Assembly: GCF_013363755.1 (NCBI RefSeq)
Contig: NZ_CP054841.1
Location: forward strand, 62,001 to 126,000
Origin: Comamonas antarctica
Lineage (GTDB): Bacteria > Pseudomonadota > Gammaproteobacteria > Burkholderiales > Burkholderiaceae_C
Direction: 5' to 3'
DNA: 64,000 bases
Under the pieces are notes generated by a model. It did no database searches. It saw only the letters and a program-made list of their open reading frames with translations, and was not told the origin of the DNA. This document shows positions 18,321-28,171 of the stretch, piece after piece (within the stretch, counting starts at the first letter, position 1; the number at the start of each line of letters is the position of its first letter). A program made the position numbers and the translations under genes.

Positions 18321-20480
18321 ATGACAAAGAGAATTGAGGCAATCGCGGCGCGCCGCAATCTGCGCCTGCGGGCGTGCGCGGCACTGGCCGCCTGGGCGTG
18401 CGCCAGCGCAGCCAGCGCGCAGCAACAGGAGTCGGGCGCAGTGGCGCAATTGGCACTACCCACGGTCGAGGTCAATGCCAGCCAGTACGACCCCGATGAC
18501 GTGCGCCCCGAAGGCGTGACCACGGCCACCAAGACCTATATGGCGCCCAAGGACATTCCACAGACCATCGACACGCTCGAGGTCAACAAGTACAAGAGCT
18601 ATGGCATCAACGACCTGGCGACCATGCTCGACGGCGTGCCGGGCGTGAACACCAGCTACGACATGCGTGGCGAGGGCGTGATGATCCGCGGCTTCCAGGC
18701 CGATGCCGGCGACATCTACCGCGACGGCGTGCGCGAAAGCGGCCAGGTACGGCGCAGCACGGCCAACGTGGAGCGCATCGAGATCCTCAAGGGCCCGGCA
18801 TCGGTACTCTATGGCCGCAGCGCCGGCGGCGGCGTGATCAATCTGGTCAGCAAACAGGCCCGCTTCGATGCGAAAAGCAGCCTCACGCTGCGCGGCGGCT
18901 CATGGGAAAACGCGGGCGCAACCATCGACATCAACCGGGTCATCAACCCCAACGTGGTCGTGCGCCTCACCGCCGACCGCGAACAGGCGCACAGCTTTCG
19001 CAACGGCATCCGCAACAAGAACGAGATGCTCTCGCCCAGCATCCTGGTCGACAACCGCAAGGGCCTGCGCTGGCTGGGCCAGTACACCTATGACCAGGTC
19101 TGGCGCGTGCCCGACCGCAGCCCGGCCTACGACCAGTTGCCCGCCGGCGTGTCCATCCGCCAGGGCTTTGCCCAGCCCGGCGACTATGTCGAGGACCGGC
19201 TGCGCGTGTGGCGTTCCGACCTGGCCTACGACTTCAACCCCGACTGGAGCCTGCGCTGGCTTGCAAGCCGGCGCGAGGCCGACCAGGACTTCGACCACTA
19301 CTACCTCGGAACCTACTGCAACGCGCAGGGCCGCACCGCGGCGGGCGCGGCCTGCGCCTACCGCGGCCAGGTGCGTCAGAGCTATGCCTGGCAGCAGACC
19401 GCCAACAAGACCACGGCCCACACGCTGGACCTGACGGGCCGCTTCGATGTCGCCGGCATGCGCCACGAATTACTGCTGGGCGCGGAATACAGCGAGGAAG
19501 AACGCGCGCCGCGGCTGTTCTCCACCACGGCCAGCAACGGCTATGTCGACCCGTTCAACCCGGTGCTCAACGCCCAGCGCCCGGCGCAGGGCGCGCCCTC
19601 GCAGCACAACCTGCACCTGGGCAAGGGCCATGCGTTCTACCTGCAGGACCTGGTGCATCTGGCGCAGCAGTGGAAACTGCTGCTGGGCGCGCGCTACGAC
19701 AGCTATAGCTTCGAGAGCACCAACCAGATCAACGGCTTCCAGCGCGACACCAGCGGCAGCGCGGTCAGCCCGCGCGTCGGCCTGGTGTGGCAGCCCGTGC
19801 ACGCGCACAGCGTCTATGCCTCGTGGAACAAGAGCTTTTCGCCCTATGGCGGCCGCGGCACCCTGAGCGTCGACACCTCCGCCACGGCGGTGCTCGACGA
19901 GGCACCGCAGCATTCGCGCCAGGCCGAAATCGGCATCAAGAGCGACTGGCTCGATGGCGCGCTGTCGACCCAGCTCGCGGTGTATGAACTCGAGCACTAC
20001 AACATCCGCTACCGCCCCGAGCCCGAGATCGACCCCTATCGGTTCGCGGTGCGCGGCAAGGAACGCTCGCGCGGCATCGAGTTCAGCGCGGCCGGCCGGC
20101 TCGCGCCTGCCTGGTACGTGCGCGGCGGTGTCGGCGCGATGAGCGCCAAGGTCGCCGGCGACCTGAGCAACCCGGCCAACGAAGGCAAGTACCTGCCCAA
20201 TACCGCCCAGCGCAACGGCAACCTGTTCGTGCGCTACGCGCCCGCAGGCCACTGGTACGGCGAGCTGGGCGTGACCTACACCAGCCAGCGCTATACCAAT
20301 GCCGCGAACACCGCCATCGTGCCCGGCTACACGCGCTGGGACGCGCTGCTCGGCTGGCGCGCCGCGCCCTGGACCGTGACGTTTGCCGTGTCGAACCTGT
20401 TCGACAAGGAATACTGGCGCTCGAACGCCATGCCCGGCACGCCGCGCAGCTTCCTGGTCAGCGGCAACTACCAGTTCTGA
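18321..20480 (+). CDS. TonB-dependent ferric-siderophore receptor
   Basis: A 719-residue outer-membrane receptor. It has a signal peptide ending ASAASAQ and a plug domain (about residues 60-190) with TMLDGVPGVNTSYD, VMIRGFQADAGD and VERIEILKGPASVLYGRSAGGGVINLVSK, all hallmarks of the FhuA/FpvA-type siderophore receptor family. A 22-stranded barrel follows and ends in the usual aromatic residue (GNYQF). There is no N-terminal signalling extension, so it is not a FecA-like transducer. An upstream Fur box predicts induction under iron starvation. Two cysteines (TYCNAQ and AACAY) may form an extracellular-loop disulphide. No siderophore synthesis or uptake ABC genes adjoin it. The siderophore is not identifiable. 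Confidence 0.94.
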   Translation: MTKRIEAIAARRNLRLRACAALAAWACASAASAQQQESGAVAQLALPTVEVNASQYDPDDVRPEGVTTATKTYMAPKDIPQTIDTLEVNKYKSYGINDLATMLDGVPGVNTSYDMRGEGVMIRGFQADAGDIYRDGVRESGQVRRSTANVERIEILKGPASVLYGRSAGGGVINLVSKQARFDAKSSLTLRGGSWENAGATIDINRVINPNVVVRLTADREQAHSFRNGIRNKNEMLSPSILVDNRKGLRWLGQYTYDQVWRVPDRSPAYDQLPAGVSIRQGFAQPGDYVEDRLRVWRSDLAYDFNPDWSLRWLASRREADQDFDHYYLGTYCNAQGRTAAGAACAYRGQVRQSYAWQQTANKTTAHTLDLTGRFDVAGMRHELLLGAEYSEEERAPRLFSTTASNGYVDPFNPVLNAQRPAQGAPSQHNLHLGKGHAFYLQDLVHLAQQWKLLLGARYDSYSFESTNQINGFQRDTSGSAVSPRVGLVWQPVHAHSVYASWNKSFSPYGGRGTLSVDTSATAVLDEAPQHSRQAEIGIKSDWLDGALSTQLAVYELEHYNIRYRPEPEIDPYRFAVRGKERSRGIEFSAAGRLAPAWYVRGGVGAMSAKVAGDLSNPANEGKYLPNTAQRNGNLFVRYAPAGHWYGELGVTYTSQRYTNAANTAIVPGYTRWDALLGWRAAPWTVTFAVSNLFDKEYWRSNAMPGTPRSFLVSGNYQF

Positions 20481-20488
20481 GAGCGCGC

Positions 20489-21475
20489 CTACTCGACGAT
20501 CTTGGCATACGCCGCGAGGTCGGCGTACTTGTCCATATCGGTGCGGATCAGCTGCGCCAGGTCCTCGTCGCCCTTGGCCGGAATCGCGCCCGAGGCCTCG
20601 AGGCGCTGGCGGATCGCCGGGTCGGCCAGGCCGGCGCGCAGCGCGGCCTGCAGCTTGGCCTGGATCTCGGGCGGCAGGCCCTTGGGCGCGGCAAACGCGA
20701 ACCAGCCGGCCAGCGAGTAGCCCTTGAGGGCGGGATGCTCGCCCAGCGCCGGCACGTCCTTGAAGTTCGGCAGGCGGCTGGCGGTGGTCACGCCCAGCGC
20801 CTTGAGGCGGCCGTTTTGCAGGAACGGGCCCGCGGCCAGTGGCGAGATGATGGCGAAATCGACATTGCCCCCGCCCAGGTCGGTGGTCATCGCGGCCGAG
20901 CCGCGGTAGGGCACATGGGTGATATAGAGACCCGCGAGCTTCTTGATCAGCTCGGCCGAGAAATGCGGTGTCGAGCCGATGCCCGGGCTGCCATAGCTGT
21001 ACTTGCCCGGGTTCTTCTTCACCAGCGCAATGAACTCCTCGAGGTTCTTCACCGGCACATGCGCGCCCGCGACCCACATATTGGGCGCGAGTGCCGCCAG
21101 GCCGATGGGCGTCAGGTCCTTGGACGGGTCGTATTTCTGCGCGGTGTTCACGGCCTTGGTGCCGGCCAGTTCATTGCTCGATCCGGCGAGCAGCGTATAG
21201 CCATCGGGCTTGCTCGACACCACGCGCTGCGCCGCCACCACGCCGGCGGCGCCGGCCTGGTTCTCGACCACCACCGTGGCATCGAGGTGCTTGGTAAGAA
21301 TGTCGGCAATCACGCGGCCGACCATATCGACCGAGCCGCCGGGCGCGTAGCCAATCACCAGGCGGATGGGCTTGGCGGGATAGGCAGGCTGGGCGGGCTG
21401 GGCCCAGGCGGGCGCGATGGCCAGGGCGGCCGCCGACGCTACGAGGGCGCGCCGGGAAAAACGGGAGGGGATCAT
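20489..21475 (-). CDS. Bug/TctC-family periplasmic solute-binding protein
   Basis: A 328-residue protein from ATG 21475, with a signal peptide (RRALVASAAALAIAPAWAQ). Family motifs are clear: YPAKPIRLVIGYAPGGSVDMVGR at the start of the mature protein, VVENQAGAAGVVAAQ, the DGYTLL strand and PHFSAELIKKLAGL followed by HVPYRGSAAM. Bug proteins bind small carboxylates or other metabolites, mostly without a dedicated transporter partner nearby, and this one is likewise an orphan. It converges on the siderophore receptor with an eight-base gap. An in-frame TTG at 21502 is an alternative start that I reject. Confidence 0.93.
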   Translation of the reverse strand: MIPSRFSRRALVASAAALAIAPAWAQPAQPAYPAKPIRLVIGYAPGGSVDMVGRVIADILTKHLDATVVVENQAGAAGVVAAQRVVSSKPDGYTLLAGSSNELAGTKAVNTAQKYDPSKDLTPIGLAALAPNMWVAGAHVPVKNLEEFIALVKKNPGKYSYGSPGIGSTPHFSAELIKKLAGLYITHVPYRGSAAMTTDLGGGNVDFAIISPLAAGPFLQNGRLKALGVTTASRLPNFKDVPALGEHPALKGYSLAGWFAFAAPKGLPPEIQAKLQAALRAGLADPAIRQRLEASGAIPAKGDEDLAQLIRTDMDKYADLAAYAKIVE

Positions 21476-21674
21476 GGAAACAGTCTGGGAATAGCGTTGC
21501 AATGCTCTGCCGGTTGCAAGAACCGGACCAAGGCAGCGATGTTAGGCGGCAATCGCCCCTATTGTGCGCAGCAATCCCTAGGTGTTTGTACCAGCATCGA
21601 ATTGCTATTGTTCAACAATCAATGCCCGACCATGGTGCCGACCGACCTGGCCAACGCACCCTCATGGTGCGAAG

Positions 21675-22103
21675 TCAGCCTGGCTTGGCAACGTAGACCA
21701 TGGTCGCCTGCATCATCGCCACCACCTTGTATCCGCTCTGGCCGCTGGCATGGGCGCGCACTTCGCCGCGGCACACCGCCAGCTGGCGTCCCGCGTTCTC
21801 GAGCTTGCCCACGGCAGTGAAGCGCTCGCCCAGTGCCGGGCGCAGGAAATTGATCTTGAATTCGGCCGTGACCACTTCGTGCCCGGCTGGCGCGCGCGTG
21901 AGCGCCGCGTAGCCGCAGGCGCTGTCGACCACGCTGGTGACGGCGCCCGCATGCACATAGCCGTGCTGCTGCGACAGCCGCGTGGAAAACGGCAGTTCGA
22001 TATGCACCTCGCCATCGGCCACCAGCGCCAGGCGTGCGCCGAGTGTCTGCATCAGGCCTTGCGCGCCGTAGCTGGCGGCAACGCGTTGCTGGATTTCGTT
22101 CAT
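21675..22103 (-). CDS. PaaI-type hotdog-fold thioesterase
   Basis: A 142-residue hotdog protein. The key segment HGYVHAGAVTSVVDSACGYAAL matches the HGG..DxxxG pattern of the PaaI/YdiI thioesterase family, in which the Asp in VVDSA is the likely catalytic acid. EFKINFLRPALG is the conserved central strand. It probably hydrolyses a CoA thioester; the acyl group is not predictable. The ATG at 22103 lies 30 bases after the stop of the chemotaxis receptor gene on the same strand, so the two may share a transcript, although no functional connection is obvious. Confidence 0.88.
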   Translation of the reverse strand: MNEIQQRVAASYGAQGLMQTLGARLALVADGEVHIELPFSTRLSQQHGYVHAGAVTSVVDSACGYAALTRAPAGHEVVTAEFKINFLRPALGERFTAVGKLENAGRQLAVCRGEVRAHASGQSGYKVVAMMQATMVYVAKPG

Positions 22104-22133
22104 CGGGTCGGCAAACTCACTGGCAAAGGCCTG

Positions 22134-23861
22134 TCAAAACGATTCCCATGCGGCGTCATCGGCCAGGCGCGGGGCGCTGGCCTGGGCTGCGGGGCGCTGT
22201 GGCGCACGCCTGGCGGGCACCGCACGCGCGAGCGCGCGCTGCCCGGCCGGGGCCGGGGTCGGGGCCACGCCGGGCGTCGCTGCGCCGGGCGTCGCTGCGC
22301 CGGGCGACAACTGGAAGATGCTGACCGAGCGCACCAGTTCCTGCGCCTGGGTGCTGAGGCTGCTGGCCGCAGCCGACATCTGCTCGACCAGCGCAGCGTT
22401 TTGCTGCGTGGCATGGTCGATGCTGGTCACGGCCTCGCCGACCTGGGCCACGCCCGCGCTTTGCTCGGCGCTGGCGGCGCTGATCTCGCCGACGATGTCC
22501 GTGACGCGGCGGATGCTCTCCACCACCTGCTGCATGGTGCTGCCGGCGCGGTCCACCAGCGTCGAGCCCGCGGCCACGCGCTGCCCGCTTTCCTCGATCA
22601 GCTGCTTGATCTCCTTGGCGGCCGCCGCGCTGCGTCCGGCCAGCGAGCGCACTTCGCTGGCCACCACGGCAAAGCCGCGGCCCTGCTCGCCCGCACGCGC
22701 GGCCTCGACGGCGGCGTTGAGCGCGAGGATATTGGTCTGGAAGGCAATGCCGTCAATGACATTGATGATGTCCGCGATGCGCCGGCTCGATTCGCTGATG
22801 CCGCGCATCGTGACCACCACCTGTTCGACGACCTGGCCGCCCTGCTGCGCCACGCTGCTGGCGTTTTGCGCGAGCTGGTTGGCCTGGCCGGCGTTGTCGG
22901 CGTTTTGCCGCACCGTCGAGCCCAGCTCCTCCATGGACGAAGCCGTCTGCTCGAGCGCGCTGGCCTGGCTCTCGGTGCGCGCCGAAAGGTCCAGATTGCC
23001 CTGCGCGATCTCGCCGCTGGCCGTCGACACGCCTTCGGCGCCCTGGCGCACGGTCGATACCAGCGCCACCAGGCCTTGCTGCATGCGGGCCAGCGCCGTG
23101 AGCAGCCGCCCGAACTCGTCGCGGGTGTCGATGCGGATGCTGCGGCTGATGTCGCCCTGCGCAATGGCATTGATCTGCGCGACGGCCTGATCCAGCGGCC
23201 GCACGATGGCGCGCACGATCAGCAGCGCGGCCCAGCAGGCCAGCGCCACGGCCAGCACGCTGACGATCAGCAGCACGCGCTGGCGTTGCTGGTTGGCGGC
23301 CTCGGCGTCCTCGATCATGGCCTGCGAGCGCTGCGCGGTCAGCGCGGCGTAGGCGTCGGTGGCCTGGACCAGCGCCGCCAGCAGCACGCGGCATTCGTCG
23401 TTCATCTTCTGCACCCCGGCCTCGCGCTGGTCGCCCAGCAGCATGCCGACGATGGCCATCGCCACCGGCTCGTACCGGCCCTCGATGCGCGCGATGTCGG
23501 CGACCTTGGCGCGCACCAGTTCGGGCACGCCCGGCTTGGCCGACAGCGCCTGCAGCTCACCCAGGTATTTGCGCACATCGGCCACGGCCTGTTCCACCGC
23601 GGTCTTTTCCGTGGCCACATCCTGCGGCTTGGTCACCAGCGCGAGATTGCGCGCGGCAATGGCGCGGCGGTCGACCGCCTCGCGCAGCCGGTGTGCGGTA
23701 TCGGCCCGGGCCTGTATGCCATGCACATAATCGCGAAATTGCGCCCCGTCCTCACGCATCATCTGAATGGCATAAGCCGAGATACCGATGATGACTGCAA
23801 TCAACAGGCCCAAGGTGCCCGTCAGTTTGGCCTTGACCGAAATGTTCCGCCAGGTCTGCAT
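22134..23861 (-). CDS. methyl-accepting chemotaxis protein with CheR-tether C-terminus
   Basis: A 575-residue receptor started at ATG 23861, which has AAGGA about ten bases upstream. Helix 1 is [17 protein letters not shown] (about 15-33), followed by a helical periplasmic sensor (about 35-205, four-helix-bundle type), a second helix [20 protein letters not shown], a HAMP domain and a signalling domain with the invariant hairpin segment [30 protein letters not shown]. The last residues are AAWESF, matching the xWxxF pentapeptide that tethers CheR/CheB in E. coli-type receptors. A 15-base tandem repeat encodes PGAAT units in the flexible linker. The ligand is unknown and no che genes lie in the window. 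Confidence 0.94.
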   Translation of the reverse strand: MQTWRNISVKAKLTGTLGLLIAVIIGISAYAIQMMREDGAQFRDYVHGIQARADTAHRLREAVDRRAIAARNLALVTKPQDVATEKTAVEQAVADVRKYLGELQALSAKPGVPELVRAKVADIARIEGRYEPVAMAIVGMLLGDQREAGVQKMNDECRVLLAALVQATDAYAALTAQRSQAMIEDAEAANQQRQRVLLIVSVLAVALACWAALLIVRAIVRPLDQAVAQINAIAQGDISRSIRIDTRDEFGRLLTALARMQQGLVALVSTVRQGAEGVSTASGEIAQGNLDLSARTESQASALEQTASSMEELGSTVRQNADNAGQANQLAQNASSVAQQGGQVVEQVVVTMRGISESSRRIADIINVIDGIAFQTNILALNAAVEAARAGEQGRGFAVVASEVRSLAGRSAAAAKEIKQLIEESGQRVAAGSTLVDRAGSTMQQVVESIRRVTDIVGEISAASAEQSAGVAQVGEAVTSIDHATQQNAALVEQMSAAASSLSTQAQELVRSVSIFQLSPGAATPGAATPGVAPTPAPAGQRALARAVPARRAPQRPAAQASAPRLADDAAWESF

Positions 23862-24135
23862 CGCTTTTTTTCCTTCTGCCGTGGTCTGGCATGGCCAGTG
23901 CTTTACTGGCAATTACGAATGGCAAGCTTTGCGCCGAAATAATCAATCCACACGGTGAAGAGTCCTTCACCCCTCGAGCATTAGACCGCCTTCCAGTGCT
24001 TGTCGGATATGGCCTACGCATAAATTTTTTCTTTTTTTATTACTTCGAGAATAGGTATTTTTTTGGAACAGCGAATATGGGGGCGGCTTTTTCCTATAAA
24101 GGAAAAACTTGATAATGGATTTCCCTGGCCGGCAT
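23862..24135. other. AT-rich intergenic region between chemotaxis receptor and Bug gene
   Basis: No convincing gene is present in these 274 bases. The part from about 24020 to 24125 is markedly AT-rich, with T6, T7 and T7 runs and a hairpin TTTTTCC/GGAAAAA (24088-24094 with 24101-24107). It must contain the receptor promoter on the minus strand, but I could not pick reliable -35/-10 or sigma-28 boxes. Confidence 0.5.
23954..23971. repeat. perfect inverted repeat upstream of chemotaxis receptor
   Basis: GGTGAAG and CTTCACC flank an AGTC spacer, about 95 bases upstream of the receptor start. It may be an operator or a leader hairpin; there is no U-run to make it a terminator. Confidence 0.4.
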
Positions 24136-24159
24136 AAAAAAAAGCGGCTTACGCCGCTT
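24136..24159 (-). terminator. intrinsic terminator of the acyl-CoA catabolic operon
   Basis: On the minus strand AAGCGGC (loop of four) GCCGCTT is followed by eight U residues. It lies 20 bases beyond the stop of the last Bug gene. Confidence 0.9.
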
Positions 24160-24178
24160 CATTTTGGTGCACGCAACG

Positions 24179-25159
24179 CTAAAGCGTGACCTTTGCATCG
24201 CGGATCACGCGGCCCCATTTCTGCGTTTCGGCCGCAATGAAACGGTCGCACTCCTCGGGGGTCGAACCTTCGGGCACCGTACCCATGGCTTCAAGCCGCG
24301 CCAGGCCTTCGGGGCTATGGATGATCTTGCGCACCTCCGCCGACATGCGTTGCAGGATCTCCCGCGGCACGCCCGCCGGCGCGACCATGGCCGCCCAGGT
24401 GCTGCCCACCAGCCCGTCGATGCCCTGCTCGATGAAGGTCGGCACGTCGGGCAGCGAAGGGATGCGTTTTTCGCTGGCCACGCCGATCAGCCGCAGCTTG
24501 CCGGCCTTGGCAGGCTGGATCAGGTTCGGCGGCGGATCGAGAAACAGCTGCACCTGCCCGCCCATCAGATCGACCAGCGCCGGCGATGCGCCCTTGTAAG
24601 GCACATGCACCATGTCGGTCTTGGTCAGCAGCTTGAGCAACTCGGTGGTGAGATGGGCGCTCGAGCCCGCGCCAGACGATGCAAAGCTCACCTTGCCGGG
24701 GTTGGCGCGCGCATACGCCACCAACTCCTGCGCGGTCTTGAACGGTGCGTTGTTGGCGACGGCCGCGACCAGCGGCGACACGCCCATCAGCGAGACGCCG
24801 ACGATGTCCTTGGTCGGGCTGTAGGGCAGCTTGTCGTAGAGCGTGGTGTTGCCGGCAAACGCGGCAATCACCACGCCAAAGGTCAGGCCGTCGGGCGCCG
24901 ACTTGGCGACCTGGTCGACGCCGATGATGCTGTTGGCGCCGGGCTTGTTCTCGATGACGATGGGCTGGCCCAGTGCCTTTTGCAGGCCGACCTGCAGCAT
25001 GCGCGCCATCTGGTCGGTGAACCCGCCGGCCGTGTACGGCACGATGATGCGTACGGGCTTGTTCGGCCAGTGGCCCTGGCTCCAGGCGGGCGCGGATGCC
25101 ACGGCCGCGCCCGCGGCCATGGTGTGAAGAAAGGAACGGCGCGAAGTCGCTGGCGACAT
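24179..25159 (-). CDS. Bug/TctC-family periplasmic solute-binding protein, last gene of the catabolic operon
   Basis: A 326-residue protein from ATG 25159 (AGAAAG upstream). The N-terminus SRRSFLHTMAAGAAVASAPAWS is a signal peptide with a Tat-like twin arginine. Family motifs are PNKPVRIIVPYTAGGFTDQMAR, VIENKPGANSIIGVDQVA and SSAHLTTELLKLL followed by HVPYKGASPALVDLMGGQ. It follows etfA by about 110 bases and ends just before a strong terminator, so it is the promoter-distal gene of the operon that starts at 36131. A dicarboxylate or other acid degraded by the operon is the natural ligand guess; this is inference. Confidence 0.93.
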   Translation of the reverse strand: MSPATSRRSFLHTMAAGAAVASAPAWSQGHWPNKPVRIIVPYTAGGFTDQMARMLQVGLQKALGQPIVIENKPGANSIIGVDQVAKSAPDGLTFGVVIAAFAGNTTLYDKLPYSPTKDIVGVSLMGVSPLVAAVANNAPFKTAQELVAYARANPGKVSFASSGAGSSAHLTTELLKLLTKTDMVHVPYKGASPALVDLMGGQVQLFLDPPPNLIQPAKAGKLRLIGVASEKRIPSLPDVPTFIEQGIDGLVGSTWAAMVAPAGVPREILQRMSAEVRKIIHSPEGLARLEAMGTVPEGSTPEECDRFIAAETQKWGRVIRDAKVTL

Positions 25160-25240
25160 GGTTTTATCTTTCTGCTCGGTTGCCGTGAAAAACGCCTCTG
25201 TTGTCTCCGGATCCGGCAGAGGCGTGGGAAAGCGCTGAAC

Positions 25241-25268
25241 GCTCAAAAAGCCTGGCTCAAAAAGCCTG
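25241..25268. repeat. 14-bp direct tandem duplication before etfA stop
   Basis: Two exact copies of GCTCAAAAAGCCTG stand in tandem, and a third partial copy (GCTCAAAGG) carries the etfA stop codon. It looks like a recent slippage duplication in the etfA-bug spacer. Confidence 0.8.
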
Positions 25269-25270
25269 GC

Positions 25271-26203
25271 TCAAAGGGCCTTGGCCAGTTCCGGCACGGC
25301 CGTGAACAGGTCGGCCTCGAGGCCGTAATCGGCGACGCTGAAGATCGGCGCTTCGGCGTCCTTGTTGATCGCCACGATCACCTTGGAGTCCTTCATGCCG
25401 GCCAGATGCTGGATCGCGCCCGAGATGCCCACGGCAACGTACAGCTGCGGCGCGACGATCTTGCCGGTCTGGCCGACCTGCAGGTCGTTGGCGGCGTAGC
25501 CCGCGTCCACGGCGGCGCGCGAGGCGCCGATCGCGGCGCCGAGCTTGTCGGCCAGCGGCGTGATCACTTCGTTGAACTTCTCGGCCGAGCCCAGCGCACG
25601 GCCGCCCGACACGATGATCTTCGCGGCGGTGAGTTCGGGGCGGTCGCTGGCGGCGATCTCGCTGCCAACGAAGCGGCTCTTGCCGGCATCGGCGGCAGCC
25701 GTCACGTTTTCCACGCCGGCGCTGCCGCCCGTGGCCGCAGCCGCGTCGAAGCCCGTGGTGCGCACGGTGATCACCTTGGTCGCATCGCTGCTCTGCACGG
25801 TGGCAATCGCGTTGCCGGCGTAGATCGGGCGCTCGAAGGTGTCGGGGCTCACGACCTTGGTGATGTCGCTGATCTGCGCGACATCGAGCGTGGCGGCCAC
25901 GCGCGGCGCGACGTTCTTGCCCGAGGCGGTGGCGGGAAACAGGATGTGGCTGTAGTTGCCAGCGAGCGCCAGCACCTGCTCGGCGAGGTTCTCGGCCAGG
26001 CCGTTCTTGAGGGAGTCGCCTTCGGCGAGGATCACCTTGGAGACGCCGGCGATCTGGGACGCGGCTTGCGCGGCAGCGGCAGCGCCCTCACCGGCCACCA
26101 GCACATGCACCTCGCCACCGCAGGCGGCGGCGGCCGTGACGGTGTTCAGGGTCGCGGGCTTGATCGAGGCGTTGTCGTGTTCTGCAATTACAAGGGAAGT
26201 CAT
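25271..26203 (-). CDS. etfA: electron transfer flavoprotein alpha subunit
   Basis: A 310-residue EtfA from ATG 26203. The N-terminal domain starts [11 protein letters not shown] with a Rossmann-like [16 protein letters not shown] segment. The C-terminal FAD-binding domain has [15 protein letters not shown] and [27 protein letters not shown], the ETF alpha signature. With EtfB it accepts electrons from the two acyl-CoA dehydrogenases of this operon and passes them to ETF:ubiquinone oxidoreductase. It lies 116 bases after etfB, with a palindromic repeat in the gap. Confidence 0.96.
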   Translation of the reverse strand: MTSLVIAEHDNASIKPATLNTVTAAAACGGEVHVLVAGEGAAAAAQAASQIAGVSKVILAEGDSLKNGLAENLAEQVLALAGNYSHILFPATASGKNVAPRVAATLDVAQISDITKVVSPDTFERPIYAGNAIATVQSSDATKVITVRTTGFDAAAATGGSAGVENVTAAADAGKSRFVGSEIAASDRPELTAAKIIVSGGRALGSAEKFNEVITPLADKLGAAIGASRAAVDAGYAANDLQVGQTGKIVAPQLYVAVGISGAIQHLAGMKDSKVIVAINKDAEAPIFSVADYGLEADLFTAVPELAKAL

Positions 26204-26230
26204 GGAGTTTCTTTCGAATGGTGTCACACA

Positions 26231-26281
26231 CTTCGACAGGCTCAGTGTGAACGGGATCGTTCGTCCTGAGCTTGTCGAAGG
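26231..26281. repeat. dispersed palindromic repeat between etfB and etfA
   Basis: Left arm CTTCGACAGGCTCAGTG..GAACGG (26231-26254) and right arm CGTTCG..CCTGAGCTTGTCGAAG (26258-26281) are near-perfect inverted repeats separated by three bases. They belong to the same family as the element at 33893-33983. Confidence 0.85.
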
Positions 26282-26319
26282 ATGAAGGGCCTGTCCTCAG
26301 GGAAGTCCCCGCAAAGGGT

Positions 26320-27069
26320 TTAGATCACCTTCGCTTCGTTCTTCAATTTGTCCACCAGCGCCGCCACATCGGCCACCTTCACGCCTGCACCGCGCTTGGC
26401 GGGCTCGGAGACCTTGAGGGTCTTGAGGCGCGGCGTGACATCGACACCCAGGTCCTCGGGCGTCACGGTGTCGAGCTGCTTTTTCTTGGCCTTCATGATG
26501 TTGGGCAGCGTCACATAGCGCGGCTCGTTCAGGCGCAGGTCGGTGGTGATCACGGCGGGCGTGTTCAGCGACAGGGTCTCGAGGCCGCCGTCGACTTCGC
26601 GCGTGACCTGAACGACATCGCCCGACAGTTCGACCTTCGACGCAAACGTCGCCTGCGGCAGATCGGCCAGCGCCGCGAGCATCTGGCCGGTCTGGTTGGC
26701 GTCGTCATCGATGGCCTGCTTGCCCAGGATGATCAGGCCGGGTTGCTCCTTGTCGACCAAAGCCTTGAGCAGCTTGGCCACGGCCAGCGGCTGCAGTTCG
26801 GCATCTGTCTGCACCAGGATCGCGCGGTCGGCGCCGATCGCCATCGCGGTGCGCAGGGTTTCCTGGCACTGGGCCACGCCGCAGGACACGGCGATGACCT
26901 CGGTGGCCGCGCCCTTCTCCTTGAGCCGCACGGCTTCCTCGACGGCAATCTCGTCAAACGGGTTCATGCTCATCTTGACATTGGCGATATCGACGCCGCT
27001 GCCATCGGATTTGACGCGCACCTTGACGTTGTAGTCGACGACGCGCTTGACGGGAACAATGATTTTCAT
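26320..27069 (-). CDS. etfB: electron transfer flavoprotein beta subunit
   Basis: A 249-residue EtfB starting [14 protein letters not shown] with the conserved [21 protein letters not shown] and [17 protein letters not shown], the AMP-binding loop of ETF beta. The late segment [16 protein letters not shown] is the recognition loop that contacts acyl-CoA dehydrogenases. It lies 40 bases after the upstream Bug gene and forms a heterodimer with EtfA encoded immediately downstream. The duplication of etf genes within catabolic operons is common in this bacterial order and suggests a dedicated electron carrier, but a second housekeeping etfBA pair cannot be checked here. Confidence 0.97.
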   Translation of the reverse strand: MKIIVPVKRVVDYNVKVRVKSDGSGVDIANVKMSMNPFDEIAVEEAVRLKEKGAATEVIAVSCGVAQCQETLRTAMAIGADRAILVQTDAELQPLAVAKLLKALVDKEQPGLIILGKQAIDDDANQTGQMLAALADLPQATFASKVELSGDVVQVTREVDGGLETLSLNTPAVITTDLRLNEPRYVTLPNIMKAKKKQLDTVTPEDLGVDVTPRLKTLKVSEPAKRGAGVKVADVAALVDKLKNEAKVI

Positions 27070-27109
27070 GAAAGAAGTCTCCTGGAAACTGGATGGGAAC
27101 GCTGCGCAC

Positions 27110-28099
27110 TCATTCCGAGGCGATGCGCTTGTCGCGGATCAGCTGGCCCCAGCGCGCGTAGTCCTGCTGCACGCGCTGGCCCATCTCGGCGGGCGACTGG
27201 AAGCGCGCAATGGCGCCGGCATTGAGCAGCCGGGTCTGGACATCGGCGTCGGCAAGAATCTGCTTGACCTCGCCGGCGATGCGCTGGACCACGGCCGCAG
27301 GCGTGCCCTTGGGCGCGAGCAGGCCGCCCCAGGACACGGCGTCGTAGCCCTGGATGCCCTGCTCGGCAATGGTCTTGACCTCGGGCAGCATGACCACGCG
27401 CTGCGGCGAGCCCACGGCAATGGCGCGCAGCTTGCCGGCCTGGATATGCGGCAGCGCGGCCACGAGGTCGGAATACATCACCGGCACCTGGCCGCCGATG
27501 GTGTCGGTGATGGCCGGCGTGCCGCCCTTGTAGGGCACATGCTGCATGTCGAAGGAAGCCATCTGCTTGAGCAGCTCCATGCTCAGGTGGCCGAAGCTGC
27601 CCGCGCCCGAGCTGGTGTAGTTCATCGGCTGCTTTTGCGCCTTGGCATGCGCGATCAGGCTCTTGATGTCGGTGACGTCCGGCAGCAGCTTGGGATTGAC
27701 CACGATCACGATGGGCAGGTCGTAGACCGTGGCCACGGGCGCGAAGTCCTTCACGGTGTCATAGCCCGCGCTCTTGTAGAGATGCGGCGCGAGCAGCGTG
27801 GGCGTGGCCAGCATCATCAGCGTATAGCCGTCCGCCGGGCTGGAGGCAACCTGCGCCGCGGCAATCGAGCCCGAAGCGCCGGGGCGGTTTTCCACCAGCA
27901 CGGTCTGCTTGAGGCGTTCGCCGAGCTTCTGGCCGACGATGCGCGAGGCGATGTCGGTGGGGCCGCCCGCGGGGAAGGGCACGATCAGCTTGACCATCTT
28001 GCCGGGCCAGGCGGGTTGCTGCGCGAACGCCGGGGTGGCCAGCAAGGGGGCGGCCGCGAGGGCCAGCAGGCTGCGGCGGGTAGTGTGAAAGGAAGCCAT
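27110..28099 (-). CDS. Bug/TctC-family periplasmic solute-binding protein within the catabolic operon
   Basis: A 329-residue protein with the signal peptide [22 protein letters not shown]. Motifs are [37 protein letters not shown] and [13 protein letters not shown] followed by [23 protein letters not shown]. The ATG at 28099 lies about 70 bases after the CoA-transferase gene. It is clearly distinct in sequence from the Bug protein at the operon end, so two different ligands, or a transport and a signalling role, are possible. Operon position suggests the ligand is the acid activated by the adjacent CoA-transferase. Confidence 0.93.
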   Translation of the reverse strand: MASFHTTRRSLLALAAAPLLATPAFAQQPAWPGKMVKLIVPFPAGGPTDIASRIVGQKLGERLKQTVLVENRPGASGSIAAAQVASSPADGYTLMMLATPTLLAPHLYKSAGYDTVKDFAPVATVYDLPIVIVVNPKLLPDVTDIKSLIAHAKAQKQPMNYTSSGAGSFGHLSMELLKQMASFDMQHVPYKGGTPAITDTIGGQVPVMYSDLVAALPHIQAGKLRAIAVGSPQRVVMLPEVKTIAEQGIQGYDAVSWGGLLAPKGTPAAVVQRIAGEVKQILADADVQTRLLNAGAIARFQSPAEMGQRVQQDYARWGQLIRDKRIASE

Positions 28100-28171
28100 G
28101 GTGTCTCTGTCTCTTTATAGGTTTCAAAGCGACGCCCGCAGCCGGACGCTGCGGCGTCGGGCGGTGCGGCT

